Origin: Pseudomonas sp. P8_229
Lineage (GTDB): Bacteria > Pseudomonadota > Gammaproteobacteria > Pseudomonadales > Pseudomonadaceae
Assembly (NCBI RefSeq): GCF_034008635.1
Contig: NZ_CP125378.1
Coordinates: 4,712,501 to 4,776,500 of the forward strand
Direction: 5' to 3'
Length of the DNA: 64,000 nucleotides
Shown here: positions 30,927-39,203 of the stretch, piece after piece
Numbering within the stretch: the stretch's first letter is position 1
Layout: each line of letters begins with the position of its first letter
Notes under the pieces: generated by a model
Databases searched by the model: none
What the model was told of the DNA's origin: nothing
What the model saw: the letters and a program-made list of their open reading frames with translations, nothing else
Made by a program: the position numbers and the translations under genes

Positions 30927-31376
30927 GTGAAACGCTTTCTCTGGGCATTGCTGGCGCTGCCATTGAGTGTGCTGGCCGCCGAACCGGCCACCACGTCTGC
31001 CGCGGCCACCGCCGCACCAGCGGTCGGCAGCGGCGTGGCCGGGCAACTGACGCAACTGGTCTTTGGTTTGTTGCTGGTGCTGGGCTTGATCTTCTTCCTC
31101 GCCTGGCTGTTGCGCCGGTTGCAGCAGGCTGGTCCGGCAGGCAAGGGCCAGGTGATCGAACTGATCGGTTCCCGCGCCCTCGGCCCGCGCGACCGGCTGA
31201 TGCTGGTGCAGGTCGGCAACGAGCAGATCCTGCTGGGGCTGAGTCCCGGCACCATCACCGCGCTGCACGTGCTCAAGGAACCGGTGCAGGTGCCGAGCAC
31301 CAGCGAGAAAGCGACCCCGGAATTTGCCCAGCATCTGCTGAAGATTCTCGGCAAGGATCAGAAGGATACGAAGTAA
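30927..31376 (+). CDS. fliO: flagellar biosynthetic protein FliO
   Basis: FliO helps assemble the FliP ring of the export gate. The 149-residue product starts with GTG immediately after the fliN stop, has a signal peptide ([20 protein letters not shown]), an Ala/Thr-rich periplasmic stretch, one membrane segment (about 45-65) and a basic cytoplasmic domain. It overlaps fliP by one base (TAATG). Confidence 0.9.
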   Translation: MKRFLWALLALPLSVLAAEPATTSAAATAAPAVGSGVAGQLTQLVFGLLLVLGLIFFLAWLLRRLQQAGPAGKGQVIELIGSRALGPRDRLMLVQVGNEQILLGLSPGTITALHVLKEPVQVPSTSEKATPEFAQHLLKILGKDQKDTK

Positions 31377-32134
31377 TGGGTGCGTTACGCATCGTCTTGA
31401 CGCTGGCCTTGTTGCTGGCCGCGCCGCTGGCGTTCGCCGCCGATCCGTTGTCGATCCCGGCGATCACGCTGGGTACCAACGCTGACGGCGCGCAGGAGTA
31501 TTCGGTCAGCCTGCAGATCCTGCTGATCATGACCGCCCTGAGCTTCATTCCGGCGGCCGTGATTCTGATGACCAGTTTCACCCGGATCATCATCGTCTTC
31601 TCTATCCTGCGTCAGGCCCTCGGTCTGCAGCAGACGCCGTCGAACCAGATTCTCACCGGCATGGCGCTGTTCCTGACCATGTTCATCATGGCCCCGGTGT
31701 TCGATCGGGTGAACAACGATGCGCTGCAGCCGTATCTGGCGGAAAAACTCACCGCGCAGCAGGCGGTGGAAAAGGCTCAGGTACCGATCAAGGACTTCAT
31801 GCTCGCCCAGACCCGCACCAGCGATCTGGAACTGTTCATGCGCCTGTCCAAGCGCACCGACATCGCGACGCCGGATCAGGCGCCGCTGACCATTCTGGTG
31901 CCAGCGTTCGTCACCTCCGAACTGAAGACTGCGTTCCAGATCGGTTTCATGATCTTCATTCCGTTCCTGATCATCGACCTGGTCGTGGCCAGTGTGCTGA
32001 TGGCGATGGGTATGATGATGCTGTCGCCGCTGATCATTTCCCTGCCGTTCAAGATCATGCTGTTCGTGCTGGTGGATGGCTGGGCGCTGATCATCGGCAC
32101 CCTGGCCAGTAGCTTCGGAGGTGTTTCGCCATGA
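31376..32134 (+). CDS. fliP: flagellar type III export gate protein FliP
   Basis: FliP forms the core pore of the export gate with FliQ and FliR. The 252-residue product has a cleavable signal peptide ([14 protein letters not shown]) and membrane segments with the family blocks [19 protein letters not shown] and [25 protein letters not shown]. It overlaps fliQ by 4 bases. Confidence 0.97.
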   Translation: MGALRIVLTLALLLAAPLAFAADPLSIPAITLGTNADGAQEYSVSLQILLIMTALSFIPAAVILMTSFTRIIIVFSILRQALGLQQTPSNQILTGMALFLTMFIMAPVFDRVNNDALQPYLAEKLTAQQAVEKAQVPIKDFMLAQTRTSDLELFMRLSKRTDIATPDQAPLTILVPAFVTSELKTAFQIGFMIFIPFLIIDLVVASVLMAMGMMMLSPLIISLPFKIMLFVLVDGWALIIGTLASSFGGVSP

Positions 32135-32400
32135 CGCCGGAAGTTGCGGTCGATATCTTTCGTGAAGCGCTGTGGCTGACCACGATGATGGTCGCAATCC
32201 TCGTCGTGCCGAGCCTGCTGGTCGGCCTGCTGGTGGCGATGTTCCAGGCCGCCACGCAGATCAACGAACAGACCCTGAGCTTCCTGCCGCGTCTGCTGGT
32301 CATGCTGGTCACCCTGATCGTCGCCGGTCCATGGATCGTGCAGACGTTCATGGAGTACATCATCCAGCTCTACAAGAACATTCCGATGGTCATCGGCTGA
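32131..32400 (+). CDS. fliQ: flagellar type III export gate protein FliQ
   Basis: The 89-residue protein has two membrane helices (about 16-38 and 52-75) with the family motif [22 protein letters not shown]. It packs around FliP in the export gate. The ATG overlaps the fliP stop. Confidence 0.97.
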   Translation: MTPEVAVDIFREALWLTTMMVAILVVPSLLVGLLVAMFQAATQINEQTLSFLPRLLVMLVTLIVAGPWIVQTFMEYIIQLYKNIPMVIG

Positions 32401-32403
32401 GCC

Positions 32404-33189
32404 ATGCAATCACTGCTTCAGCTGACCGACACCCAGATCAGTACCTGGGTGGCGTCATTCATGTTGCCGCTGTTTCGCGTCGCGTCGATGCTGATGGTGA
32501 TGCCGGTGTTCGGCACCACGCTGGTGTCGCGCCGGATACGGCTGTATTTCGCCGTGGCCATTACCGTGTGCATTGCCCCGGGGCTGCCGCCGATGCCGGA
32601 GGTCAGTCCGCTTGCTCTCAGTGGCTGGTTGCTGATTGCCGAGCAGATTCTGGTGGGCGCGGTGCTCGGGTTTTCCCTGCAACTGTTTTTCCAGGCCTTT
32701 GCCGTGGCCGGGCAGATTGTCGCGATCCAGATGGGCATGGGTTTCGCCTCGATGGTCGACCCGGCCAACGGCGTCTCGGTCGCGGTGATCGGACAGTTTT
32801 TCACCATGCTGGTGACCTTGCTGTTCCTGTCGATGAACGGCCATCTGGTGGTCTTCGAAGTGCTCACCGAGAGCTTCACCACGCTGCCGGTTGGCGGCGG
32901 GTTGATGACGGCGCAGTACTGGGAGTTGGCCGGCAAGCTTGGTTGGGTTCTCGGGGCGGCGTTGTTGCTGGTATTGCCGGCGGTCACTGCGCTGCTGGTG
33001 GTCAACATCGCGTTCGGCGTGATGACCCGCGCCGCGCCGCAACTGAACATTTTCTCCATCGGTTTTCCGCTGACCCTGGTGCTGGGCCTGTTCATTGTGT
33101 GGGTCGGTCTGGCGGACATCCTCAATCAGTATCAACCGCTGGCCACTGAGGCCTTGCAGTTGTTACGCGAACTGGCACGAGCGCGCTGA
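32404..33189 (+). CDS. fliR: flagellar type III export gate protein FliR
   Basis: FliR completes the FliPQR pore. The 261-residue product has about six membrane segments and the conserved stretch QIVAIQMGMGFASMVDPANG. It begins 3 bases after fliQ and is followed 3 bases later by flhB. Confidence 0.96.
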   Translation: MQSLLQLTDTQISTWVASFMLPLFRVASMLMVMPVFGTTLVSRRIRLYFAVAITVCIAPGLPPMPEVSPLALSGWLLIAEQILVGAVLGFSLQLFFQAFAVAGQIVAIQMGMGFASMVDPANGVSVAVIGQFFTMLVTLLFLSMNGHLVVFEVLTESFTTLPVGGGLMTAQYWELAGKLGWVLGAALLLVLPAVTALLVVNIAFGVMTRAAPQLNIFSIGFPLTLVLGLFIVWVGLADILNQYQPLATEALQLLRELARAR

Positions 33190-33192
33190 GTC

Positions 33193-34332
33193 ATGGCTGA
33201 GAGCGAAAGCGGTCAGGACAAAACAGAAGACCCCACGGAGAAACGTAAAAAGGACTCCCGTGAGAAGGGTGAGATTGCCCGTTCCAAAGAGCTCAACACC
33301 CTGGCGGTGATGCTTGCCGGTGCCGGTGGCTTGCTGATCTTCGGCGGCATGCTGGCGCAGGAACTGATGGACCTGATGCGCCTGAATTTCACGCTGTCGC
33401 GGGAAGTGATCATGGACGAGAAATCCATGGGCACGTTCCTGCTGGTCTCGGGCAAGATCGCGCTGGTAGCGATCCAGCCGGTCATGATCACCCTGTTGCT
33501 GGCCGCGCTGATCGGGCCGATTTCCCTGGGTGGCTGGCTGTTCGCAGCCGGCTCCATGGCGCCGAAATTCAGCCGGATGAACCCGGGTGCGGGCCTCAAG
33601 CGCATGTTCTCGATGAAGGCGGTGATCGAGCTGCTCAAGGCGCTGGCCAAATTCATCATCACCCTGTTCGTGGCGCTGATGGTGTTGTCGTCCGATATCG
33701 ACGATTTCCTGCGGATCGCCCACGAGCCGCTTGAGCAGGCGATCATTCACAGCGTGACGCTGGTGGGCTGGAGCTCGCTGTGGCTGGCCTGTGGCCTGAT
33801 CATCATCGCCGCCGTCGATGTGCCGGTGCAGCTCTGGGAAAGCCACAAGAAGCTGCTGATGACCAAGCAGGAAGTGCGCGACGAACACAAGGATCAGGAA
33901 GGCCGCCCAGAGGTCAAGCAACGCATCCGCCAGACCCAGCGCGAGATGTCGCAGCGACGGATGATGGCGGCGATTCCCGACGCCGACGTGGTCATCACCA
34001 ACCCGACCCACTACGCCGTCGCGCTCAAGTACGACACCGAGAAGGGCGGCGCACCGGTATTGCTGGCCAAGGGCAGCGACTTCCTCGCGCTGAAAATCCG
34101 CGAAATCGCCGTGGCCAATAACGTCATGCTCCTGGAGTCGCCGGGGCTGGCGCGGTCGATCTACTACTCCACGGAACTGGATCAGGAAATCCCCGGCGGC
34201 CTGTATCTGGCGGTTGCGCAGGTCTTGGCCTACGTCTACCAGATCCGCCAGTACCGCGCCGGCAAGGGCAAACGCCCGGATCCGCTCAAGGACGACCTGC
34301 CGATCCCGCCGGATTTGCGCCGCGATTCTTGA
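33193..34332 (+). CDS. flhB: flagellar export switch protein FlhB
   Basis: FlhB controls the change from rod/hook to filament export. The 379-residue product starts with the usual GQDKTEDPTEKRKKDSREKGE, has four membrane segments and the autocleaved NPTH motif at residues 270-273. The last 11 codons (PIPPDLRRDS and stop) are repeated about 1 kb downstream (35318-35349), with a foreign cassette in between. Confidence 0.96.
   Translation: MAESESGQDKTEDPTEKRKKDSREKGEIARSKELNTLAVMLAGAGGLLIFGGMLAQELMDLMRLNFTLSREVIMDEKSMGTFLLVSGKIALVAIQPVMITLLLAALIGPISLGGWLFAAGSMAPKFSRMNPGAGLKRMFSMKAVIELLKALAKFIITLFVALMVLSSDIDDFLRIAHEPLEQAIIHSVTLVGWSSLWLACGLIIIAAVDVPVQLWESHKKLLMTKQEVRDEHKDQEGRPEVKQRIRQTQREMSQRRMMAAIPDADVVITNPTHYAVALKYDTEKGGAPVLLAKGSDFLALKIREIAVANNVMLLESPGLARSIYYSTELDQEIPGGLYLAVAQVLAYVYQIRQYRAGKGKRPDPLKDDLPIPPDLRRDS
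34301..34332 (+). repeat. direct repeat, copy 1 (flhB 3' end)
   Basis: The 32 bases at the end of flhB match 35318-35349 at 28 positions, with a 17-base perfect core GATTTGCGCCGCGATTC. Confidence 0.8.
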
Positions 34333-34351
34333 GGGCGCTGACTGCACGGGC

Positions 34352-34449
34352 CTCTTCGCGAGCAAGCCCGCTCCCACAGTGGTTTTGCGGTGACATCAAA
34401 TTTTGTGGTGTATGCAAAACCTGTGGGAGCGGGCTTGCTCGCGAAGGCG
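34352..34449. repeat. REPIN after flhB
   Basis: Two inverted REPs (GAGCAAGCCCGCTCCCAC and its complement) lie around a spacer with an inverted GGTTTTGC/GCAAAACC. It lies 19 bases behind the flhB stop. Confidence 0.9.
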
Positions 34450-34492
34450 TCGGCGCAATCAGCATTTTCCTCCCCTGACACACTGCCAATAT

Positions 34493-34603
34493 GATCGTTC
34501 CCACGCTCTGCGTGGGAATGCCTCAACGGACGCTCCGCGTTCGGCTCTGGATGGGACGCAGAGCGTCCCGAGCTGCATTCCCACGCAGAGCGTGGGAACG
34601 ATC
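34493..34603. repeat. long inverted repeat of a third family
   Basis: The outer arms GATCGTTCCCACGCTCTG (34493) and its complement ending at 34603 enclose a second inverted element (GACGCTCCGCG / GGACGCAGAGCGTCC). Each outer arm itself contains the palindrome CCCACGC-TCTG-CGTGGG. It is a large potential cruciform just downstream of the minus-strand DUF6124 gene. Confidence 0.85.
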
Positions 34604-34613
34604 AGTGCCCGAA

Positions 34614-34973
34614 CTAGCCCTGCAACTGCAGATTATCCAGCGCCCGATTCACCGCCAGCTCCCCGAGCATGATCAGCTGCGCGATACCCAGCAGCGTCCT
34701 GCGCTGCGACGCCGGTACGAGATGGGCAAAGTCATGGGCGATGGTTCTGGCTGAGGCTAGTGTTTCGCTGGCATCGGCCAGCAGTTCCTCATTTTTGAAG
34801 TCAGCGGTAACGGCGTACATCCTGCGGGTTCTACGTGGCGGTGGCGTGGAGCCGGGCGGGCAGAGGTAGTGATCGAGTGCGCGGTCGGCGGCGTCGTGGA
34901 GTTTTTTTGAATCGAGGGATTCGTAGGGGGAGGTGGGGTCGGTTTCGGGTGGGCTGGGTGTTGGTTTGATCAT
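34614..34973 (-). CDS. DUF6124-type small protein
   Basis: The 119-residue protein resembles the Pseudomonas DUF6124 family as I remember it: the N-terminal MIKPTPSPPE, SLDSKKLHDAADRALDHYL, and a C-terminal helix pair ending NRALDNL. There is no signal peptide or catalytic motif, and the function is unknown. It is on the strand opposite to the flagellar genes. Its ribosome site AGGAG (minus strand, 34981-34985) lies inside a sequence complementary to a loop of the RNA fold just upstream. Together they appear to form a cassette inserted between flhB and flhA. Confidence 0.75.
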   Translation of the reverse strand: MIKPTPSPPETDPTSPYESLDSKKLHDAADRALDHYLCPPGSTPPPRRTRRMYAVTADFKNEELLADASETLASARTIAHDFAHLVPASQRRTLLGIAQLIMLGELAVNRALDNLQLQG

Positions 34974-34982
34974 GGTGAAGCT

Positions 34983-35102
34983 CCTAGAGTCATTGGAGCT
35001 GCCAACGTTCGCTGCGAGACGAATGAGGGTGGCAGCTATACGCGGGTCGCAGACCGGGACTCTAGAACCGGCAGACCCGAAGGTCTCCCACGTACAGCCG
35101 CC
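34983..35102 (-). ncRNA. C4-antisense-like structured RNA upstream of the DUF6124 gene
   Basis: On the minus strand a 12-bp outer helix (35091-35102 with 35031-35042) encloses two hairpins. The first is AGACC-UUCG-GGUCU. The second is GCCGG/CCGGU with the loop UUCUAGAGUC. This three-way fold looks like the C4 antisense RNA of phage P1/P7 (Rfam C4). The second loop is complementary over 10 bases, one of them G-U, to GACUCUAGGA covering the ribosome site of the following gene. The outer-helix arm AGCUGCCA can alternatively pair with UGGCAGCU at 34997-35004. An infernal/Rfam search was not run. Confidence 0.65.
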
Positions 35103-35179
35103 ATAAGCAAAGCGGATGTTGTGCGTCCAGAGATCGACGGGCTGCGAGACCCGATCGCTGATGTGTCAGCGACCGACCC

Positions 35180-35208
35180 ACAATAGAATCCGACCCCAAA
35201 GCGCACAA
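35180..35208 (-). promoter_or_regulatory. weak sigma-70 promoter candidate for the C4-like RNA and DUF6124 gene
   Basis: On the minus strand TTGTGC (35203-35208), a 17-base spacer and TATTGT (35180-35185) could serve as -35 and -10. Matches are only 3/6 and 4/6. A TCGCTGA-TGTG-TCAGCGA hairpin (35155-35172) lies just downstream. Confidence 0.3.
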
Positions 35209-35317
35209 GCCGGCGGATTCTGGGGTAGCTGTAGGCAATGGCGCAAGGATGTGTAGCCTTGAAGGCGTGTCCTGAAGTGTCTTTTAAACACCAGCGTTTA
35301 AAAAAACACAGGTCGGG

Positions 35318-35349
35318 CGATTCCGCACGATTTGCGCCGCGATTCATGA
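35318..35349 (+). repeat. direct repeat, copy 2 (relic of flhB 3' end)
   Basis: In the flhB frame this reads AIPHDLRRDS and stop, against PIPPDLRRDS and stop in flhB. Two of the four base differences are synonymous. A REPIN follows at a similar distance, as it does behind flhB. Confidence 0.8.
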
Positions 35350-35370
35350 TGCTGCGGCGTCGCTGCTGGC

Positions 35371-35470
35371 CGCTTCGCGAGCAAGCCCGCTCCCACAGGG
35401 GATCTGTGTGGTGCACACCCAGTCTGTACGCACTGAAGATCCAATGTGGGAGCGGGCTTGCTCGCGAATG
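35371..35470. repeat. REPIN before flhA
   Basis: Inverted REPs GAGCAAGCCCGCTCCCAC and GTGGGAGCGGGCTTGCTC flank a 45-base spacer that holds GGATCT/AGATCC. The rest of 35220-35320 shows no recognisable gene. Confidence 0.9.
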
Positions 35471-35530
35471 CGTCAGTCCGGGCGCCGAAATTTTCCCGAT
35501 AAACCCTTCTGTTTCAATCCTTGGCAAAAG

Positions 35531-35548
35531 TTGGAAGGCTTCTTGCAG
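35531..35548 (+). promoter_or_regulatory. sigma-54 promoter of flhA-flhF-fleN-fliA
   Basis: TTGGAAGGCTTCTTGCA has GG (35533-35534) and GC (35545-35546) with exact 10-base spacing; the -24 is TGGAAG instead of TGGCAC. It lies about 60 bases before the flhA start. Confidence 0.8.
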
Positions 35549-35608
35549 TAGCCGCCGTGCGCCTGCTTTGGGCGTCAAAAGTTTGCTTTAAAGGAACGGG
35601 GAAAACCG

Positions 35609-37738
35609 GTGGATCGCTCTCAGTTAATCAACAGCGCACGCTCGAACATTGCCGACCTCAGTCGAGGCAATCTGGGCGTGCCGTTGCTGTTGCTGGTGAT
35701 GCTGGCGATGATGATGTTGCCGGTGCCGCCGTTCCTGCTGGACGTGTTTTTCACCTTCAACATCGCGCTGTCGATTGTCGTGCTGCTGGTCTGCGTATAC
35801 GCGCTGCGGCCGCTGGATTTTGCGGTGTTCCCGACCATTCTGCTGGTGGCGACGCTGCTGCGGCTGGCGTTGAACGTGGCGTCGACGCGGGTGGTGATGC
35901 TTCACGGTCAGGACGGCCACGCCGCTGCCGGTAAGGTGATCCAGGCCTTCGGTGAGGTGGTGATCGGCGGTAACTACGTGGTTGGTATCGTGGTCTTCGC
36001 GATCCTGATGATCATCAACTTCGTCGTGGTGACCAAGGGTGCCGGGCGGATTTCCGAGGTGAGCGCGCGTTTCACCCTCGATGCGATGCCCGGCAAGCAA
36101 ATGGCGATCGACGCCGACCTCAACGCCGGTCTGATCGACCAGAATCAAGCCAAGATGCGCCGTCAGGAAGTCGCCCAAGAGGCCGAGTTCTACGGTTCGA
36201 TGGACGGTGCCAGCAAGTTCGTCCGGGGTGACGCCATCGCCGGCCTGCTGATTCTGTTCATCAACCTCATTGGCGGCATGGCCGTCGGTATCTTCCAGCA
36301 CAACATGACCTTCGCCGACGCCGGCAAGGTGTACGCCTTGCTGACCATCGGTGACGGTTTGGTGGCGCAATTGCCATCACTGTTGTTATCGACAGCAGCA
36401 GCGATCATGGTGACCCGTGCTTCCGGTTCGGAAGACATGGGCAAACAGATCAACCGCCAGATGTTCGCCTCGCCGAAAGCGCTGGCCGTGGCCGCTGGTT
36501 TGATGGCGGTCATGGGCCTGGTGCCGGGCATGCCGCACTTCTCGTTCCTGAGCATGGCGGCGCTCGCTGCCGGTGGCGCCTACCTGTTCTGGAAGAAACA
36601 GAACGTTGCCAAGGTCCAGGCGCTGCAGGAAGTTCAGCGTCAGCAGGAACTGCTGCCGTCGCCGGCCCGCGCCATGGAAACCAAGGAGCTGGGTTGGGAT
36701 GACGTGACCCCGATCGACATGATCGGCCTGGAAGTTGGTTATCGCCTGATTCCGCTGGTGGACCGCAACCAGGGTGGGCAGTTGCTGGCGCGGATCAAGG
36801 GCGTGCGCAAGAAGCTTTCGCAGGACCTTGGCTTCCTGATGCCGACCGTGCACATCCGCGACAACCTCGATCTGGCGCCGAGCGCCTATCGCCTGACCTT
36901 GATGGGCGTGATCCTCGCTGAAGCCGAGATCTACCCGGACCGCGAACTGGCGATCAACCCGGGGCAGGTCTACGGCACGCTCAACGGCATTACCGCCAAA
37001 GATCCGGCTTTCGGTCTGGAGGCGGTGTGGATTGAAGTCAGCCAGCGCGCCCAGGCACAATCGCTCGGTTACACCGTGGTCGACGCCAGTACCGTTGTCG
37101 CAACGCACTTGAACCAGATTCTGTACAAGCACTCCAGTGAGCTGATCGGTCACGAAGAAGTGCAGCAACTCATGCAATTGCTGGCCAAAAGCTCGCCGAA
37201 ACTGGCTGAAGAACTGGTGCCGGGCGTGGTGTCGCTGTCGCAACTGCTCAAAGTGCTGCAGGCGCTGCTGGCCGAACACGTGCCGGTGCGCGACATCCGC
37301 AGCATCGCCGAAGCCATCGCCAACAACGCCGCCAAGAGTCAAGATACCGCCGCCTTGGTGGCTGCGGTGCGCGTCGGCGTATCCCGCGCCATCGTCCAAA
37401 GCATTGTAGGCACTGACTCCGAGCTGCCTGTGATCACGCTGGAACCAAGGTTGGAACAAATATTGCTCAATAGTCTGCAGAAGGCAGGACAAGGCTCGGA
37501 AGAGGGCGTTCTGCTGGAGCCAAGCATGGCCGAGAAGCTGCAGCGTTCGCTCATCGAAGCGGCGCAGCGCCAGGAAATGCAAGGTCAACCGGTGATCCTG
37601 TTGGTAGCAGGCCCGATACGCGCGATGCTCTCGCGTTTCGGCCGCCTCGCAGTCCCAGGGCTGCACGTGCTGGCCTACCAGGAAATTCCGGACAACAAGC
37701 AAGTGACCATCGTTGCGACAGTAGGGCCCAACGGCTGA
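35609..37738 (+). CDS. flhA: flagellar export gate protein FlhA
   Basis: FlhA forms the nonameric ring of the export gate and docks chaperone-substrate complexes. The 709-residue product has eight membrane segments in the first 330 residues with the conserved GRISEVSARFTLDAMPGKQMAIDADLNAG cytoplasmic loop region, and a large cytoplasmic C domain. The start is GTG at 35609; an AAGGA ribosome site is rather far (14 bases). Confidence 0.97.
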   Translation: MDRSQLINSARSNIADLSRGNLGVPLLLLVMLAMMMLPVPPFLLDVFFTFNIALSIVVLLVCVYALRPLDFAVFPTILLVATLLRLALNVASTRVVMLHGQDGHAAAGKVIQAFGEVVIGGNYVVGIVVFAILMIINFVVVTKGAGRISEVSARFTLDAMPGKQMAIDADLNAGLIDQNQAKMRRQEVAQEAEFYGSMDGASKFVRGDAIAGLLILFINLIGGMAVGIFQHNMTFADAGKVYALLTIGDGLVAQLPSLLLSTAAAIMVTRASGSEDMGKQINRQMFASPKALAVAAGLMAVMGLVPGMPHFSFLSMAALAAGGAYLFWKKQNVAKVQALQEVQRQQELLPSPARAMETKELGWDDVTPIDMIGLEVGYRLIPLVDRNQGGQLLARIKGVRKKLSQDLGFLMPTVHIRDNLDLAPSAYRLTLMGVILAEAEIYPDRELAINPGQVYGTLNGITAKDPAFGLEAVWIEVSQRAQAQSLGYTVVDASTVVATHLNQILYKHSSELIGHEEVQQLMQLLAKSSPKLAEELVPGVVSLSQLLKVLQALLAEHVPVRDIRSIAEAIANNAAKSQDTAALVAAVRVGVSRAIVQSIVGTDSELPVITLEPRLEQILLNSLQKAGQGSEEGVLLEPSMAEKLQRSLIEAAQRQEMQGQPVILLVAGPIRAMLSRFGRLAVPGLHVLAYQEIPDNKQVTIVATVGPNG

Positions 37739-37749
37739 GGTAGTGGTTT

Positions 37750-39090
37750 ATGCAAGTTAAGCGTTTTTTCGCCGCCGATATGCGTCAGGCCATGAAGCTG
37801 GTTCGTGATGAGCTGGGCGCTGATGCCGCCATCATTGGCAACCGCCGCATTGCCGGCGGCGTCGAGCTGACGGCGGCGCTGGATTACAAATTGTCGGCGC
37901 TGGCGCCACGGGTTCCGAACATGGAACTCGAAGACGAGCTGCGCAAGACCCAGTCGCGCATCGTTACCGCCCAGGCCGAGTTGAGCCTGCGTGGCGAAGC
38001 CGATGGCAATAGCAATCGCCAGATTTTTGCCGGACTGCCGTTGACGGCTGGCCTGCCACTGACCGCCGCTGAACCGCTGAGCGAGCCGACCTATGCCGCT
38101 CCGGCGCGTCCGGCCCCGGCGCCTGCGCAGTCCTCCGGCGGCGTGGATCCGCGTGCACTGGATTCAATGCGTTTTGAATTGAACAGCCTGCGCGAGCTGA
38201 TGGAAGTGCAGCTCGGCACGCTGGCCTGGAATCAGTTGCAGGGCAGCCGTCCGGCGCAAGCCAACCTGTATCGCCGTCTGCAGCGTATCGGCCTGTCCGG
38301 ACCGTTGTCGCGCGACCTGCTGGCGATGATCACCGACATCGAAGAGCCTCGTCAGGCCTGGCGCATGTTGCTCGCGCACCTGGCGCGGATGATTGCCGTG
38401 CCGGAAGTCGAGCCGCTGGAAGAGGGTGGGGTGATTGCCATGGTCGGCCCGGCCGGCATGGGCAAGACCACCACCCTGGCCAAACTTGCCGCGCGCTACG
38501 TGCTCAAGTACGGCGCGCAGAATGTGGCGCTGGTCAGCATGGACAGCTTCCGTATCGGCGCGCAGGAACAACTCAAGACCCTGGGCCGGATTCTCAATGT
38601 GCCGGTGACGCACGTTGATCCGGGCCAGTCGCTGGTTCAGGCGCTGGATCCACTGCTGCGCAAACGCGTGGTGCTGATCGATACCGCCGGCCTGCAGGCC
38701 AGCGATCCGGCACTGCGCATGCAGCTGGAAAGTCTGGCCGGTCGGGGCATCCGTTCAAAAAATTATCTGGTCCTGGCAACCACCAGCCAGAAACAGGTTC
38801 TAACCGCCGCTTATCATAGTTACAAGCGTTGCGGGCTTGCCGGCTGCATCCTGACTAAACTGGATGAGACGGCCAGCCTTGGCGAAGTGTTGAGCCTGGC
38901 GATCAGTCATGAACTGCCGGTCGCGTACCTGACCGATGGCCCACGGATTCCGGATGATCTGCATCTGCCGCGCCGCCATCAATTGGTCAGCCGTGCCGTC
39001 AGCGTGCAAATGCAGGAAGAACCCAGCGAAGAAGCCATGGCTGACATGTTCGCTGATATCTACCACAGCCCGACCAAGCAGGTTGGCTGA
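37750..39090 (+). CDS. flhF: flagellar GTPase FlhF
   Basis: FlhF is an SRP-type GTPase that places the flagellum at the cell pole. The 446-residue product has the N-terminal B region (MQVKRFFAADMRQAMKLVRDELG), an Ala/Pro-rich linker, and N and G domains with G1 GPAGMGKTTT near 233-242, DSFRIGAQEQL and the TKLDE G4 motif. Its position before fleN and fliA is typical of polar flagellates. Confidence 0.96.
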   Translation: MQVKRFFAADMRQAMKLVRDELGADAAIIGNRRIAGGVELTAALDYKLSALAPRVPNMELEDELRKTQSRIVTAQAELSLRGEADGNSNRQIFAGLPLTAGLPLTAAEPLSEPTYAAPARPAPAPAQSSGGVDPRALDSMRFELNSLRELMEVQLGTLAWNQLQGSRPAQANLYRRLQRIGLSGPLSRDLLAMITDIEEPRQAWRMLLAHLARMIAVPEVEPLEEGGVIAMVGPAGMGKTTTLAKLAARYVLKYGAQNVALVSMDSFRIGAQEQLKTLGRILNVPVTHVDPGQSLVQALDPLLRKRVVLIDTAGLQASDPALRMQLESLAGRGIRSKNYLVLATTSQKQVLTAAYHSYKRCGLAGCILTKLDETASLGEVLSLAISHELPVAYLTDGPRIPDDLHLPRRHQLVSRAVSVQMQEEPSEEAMADMFADIYHSPTKQVG

Positions 39091-39203
39091 GGTAATGAAC
39101 CGTTTTTGTACCTACATCGATGGCCTGCCATGCATTGTTCCGGTTGAGAACGCGCAGCCAGTAATGTGGCCTCCGTCTATGCAAGACAAGGTAAAGAAAT
39201 AAC

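Noticed and set aside
34352..35470. CRISPR-like repeated segments
   Set aside because: The repeats are inverted pairs of REP sequences with unequal spacing, and no cas gene is present.
35036..35578. 180-residue open frame on the minus strand
   Set aside because: It runs through the C4-like RNA, REPIN and promoter region of flhA, and its composition does not look like protein.
39095..39202. 35-codon open frame between flhF and fleN with a GAGG-like site
   Set aside because: The sequence MNRFCTYIDGLPC has no known match or domain, and it reaches into the fleN leader. It may be a leader peptide, but the support is too weak to list.
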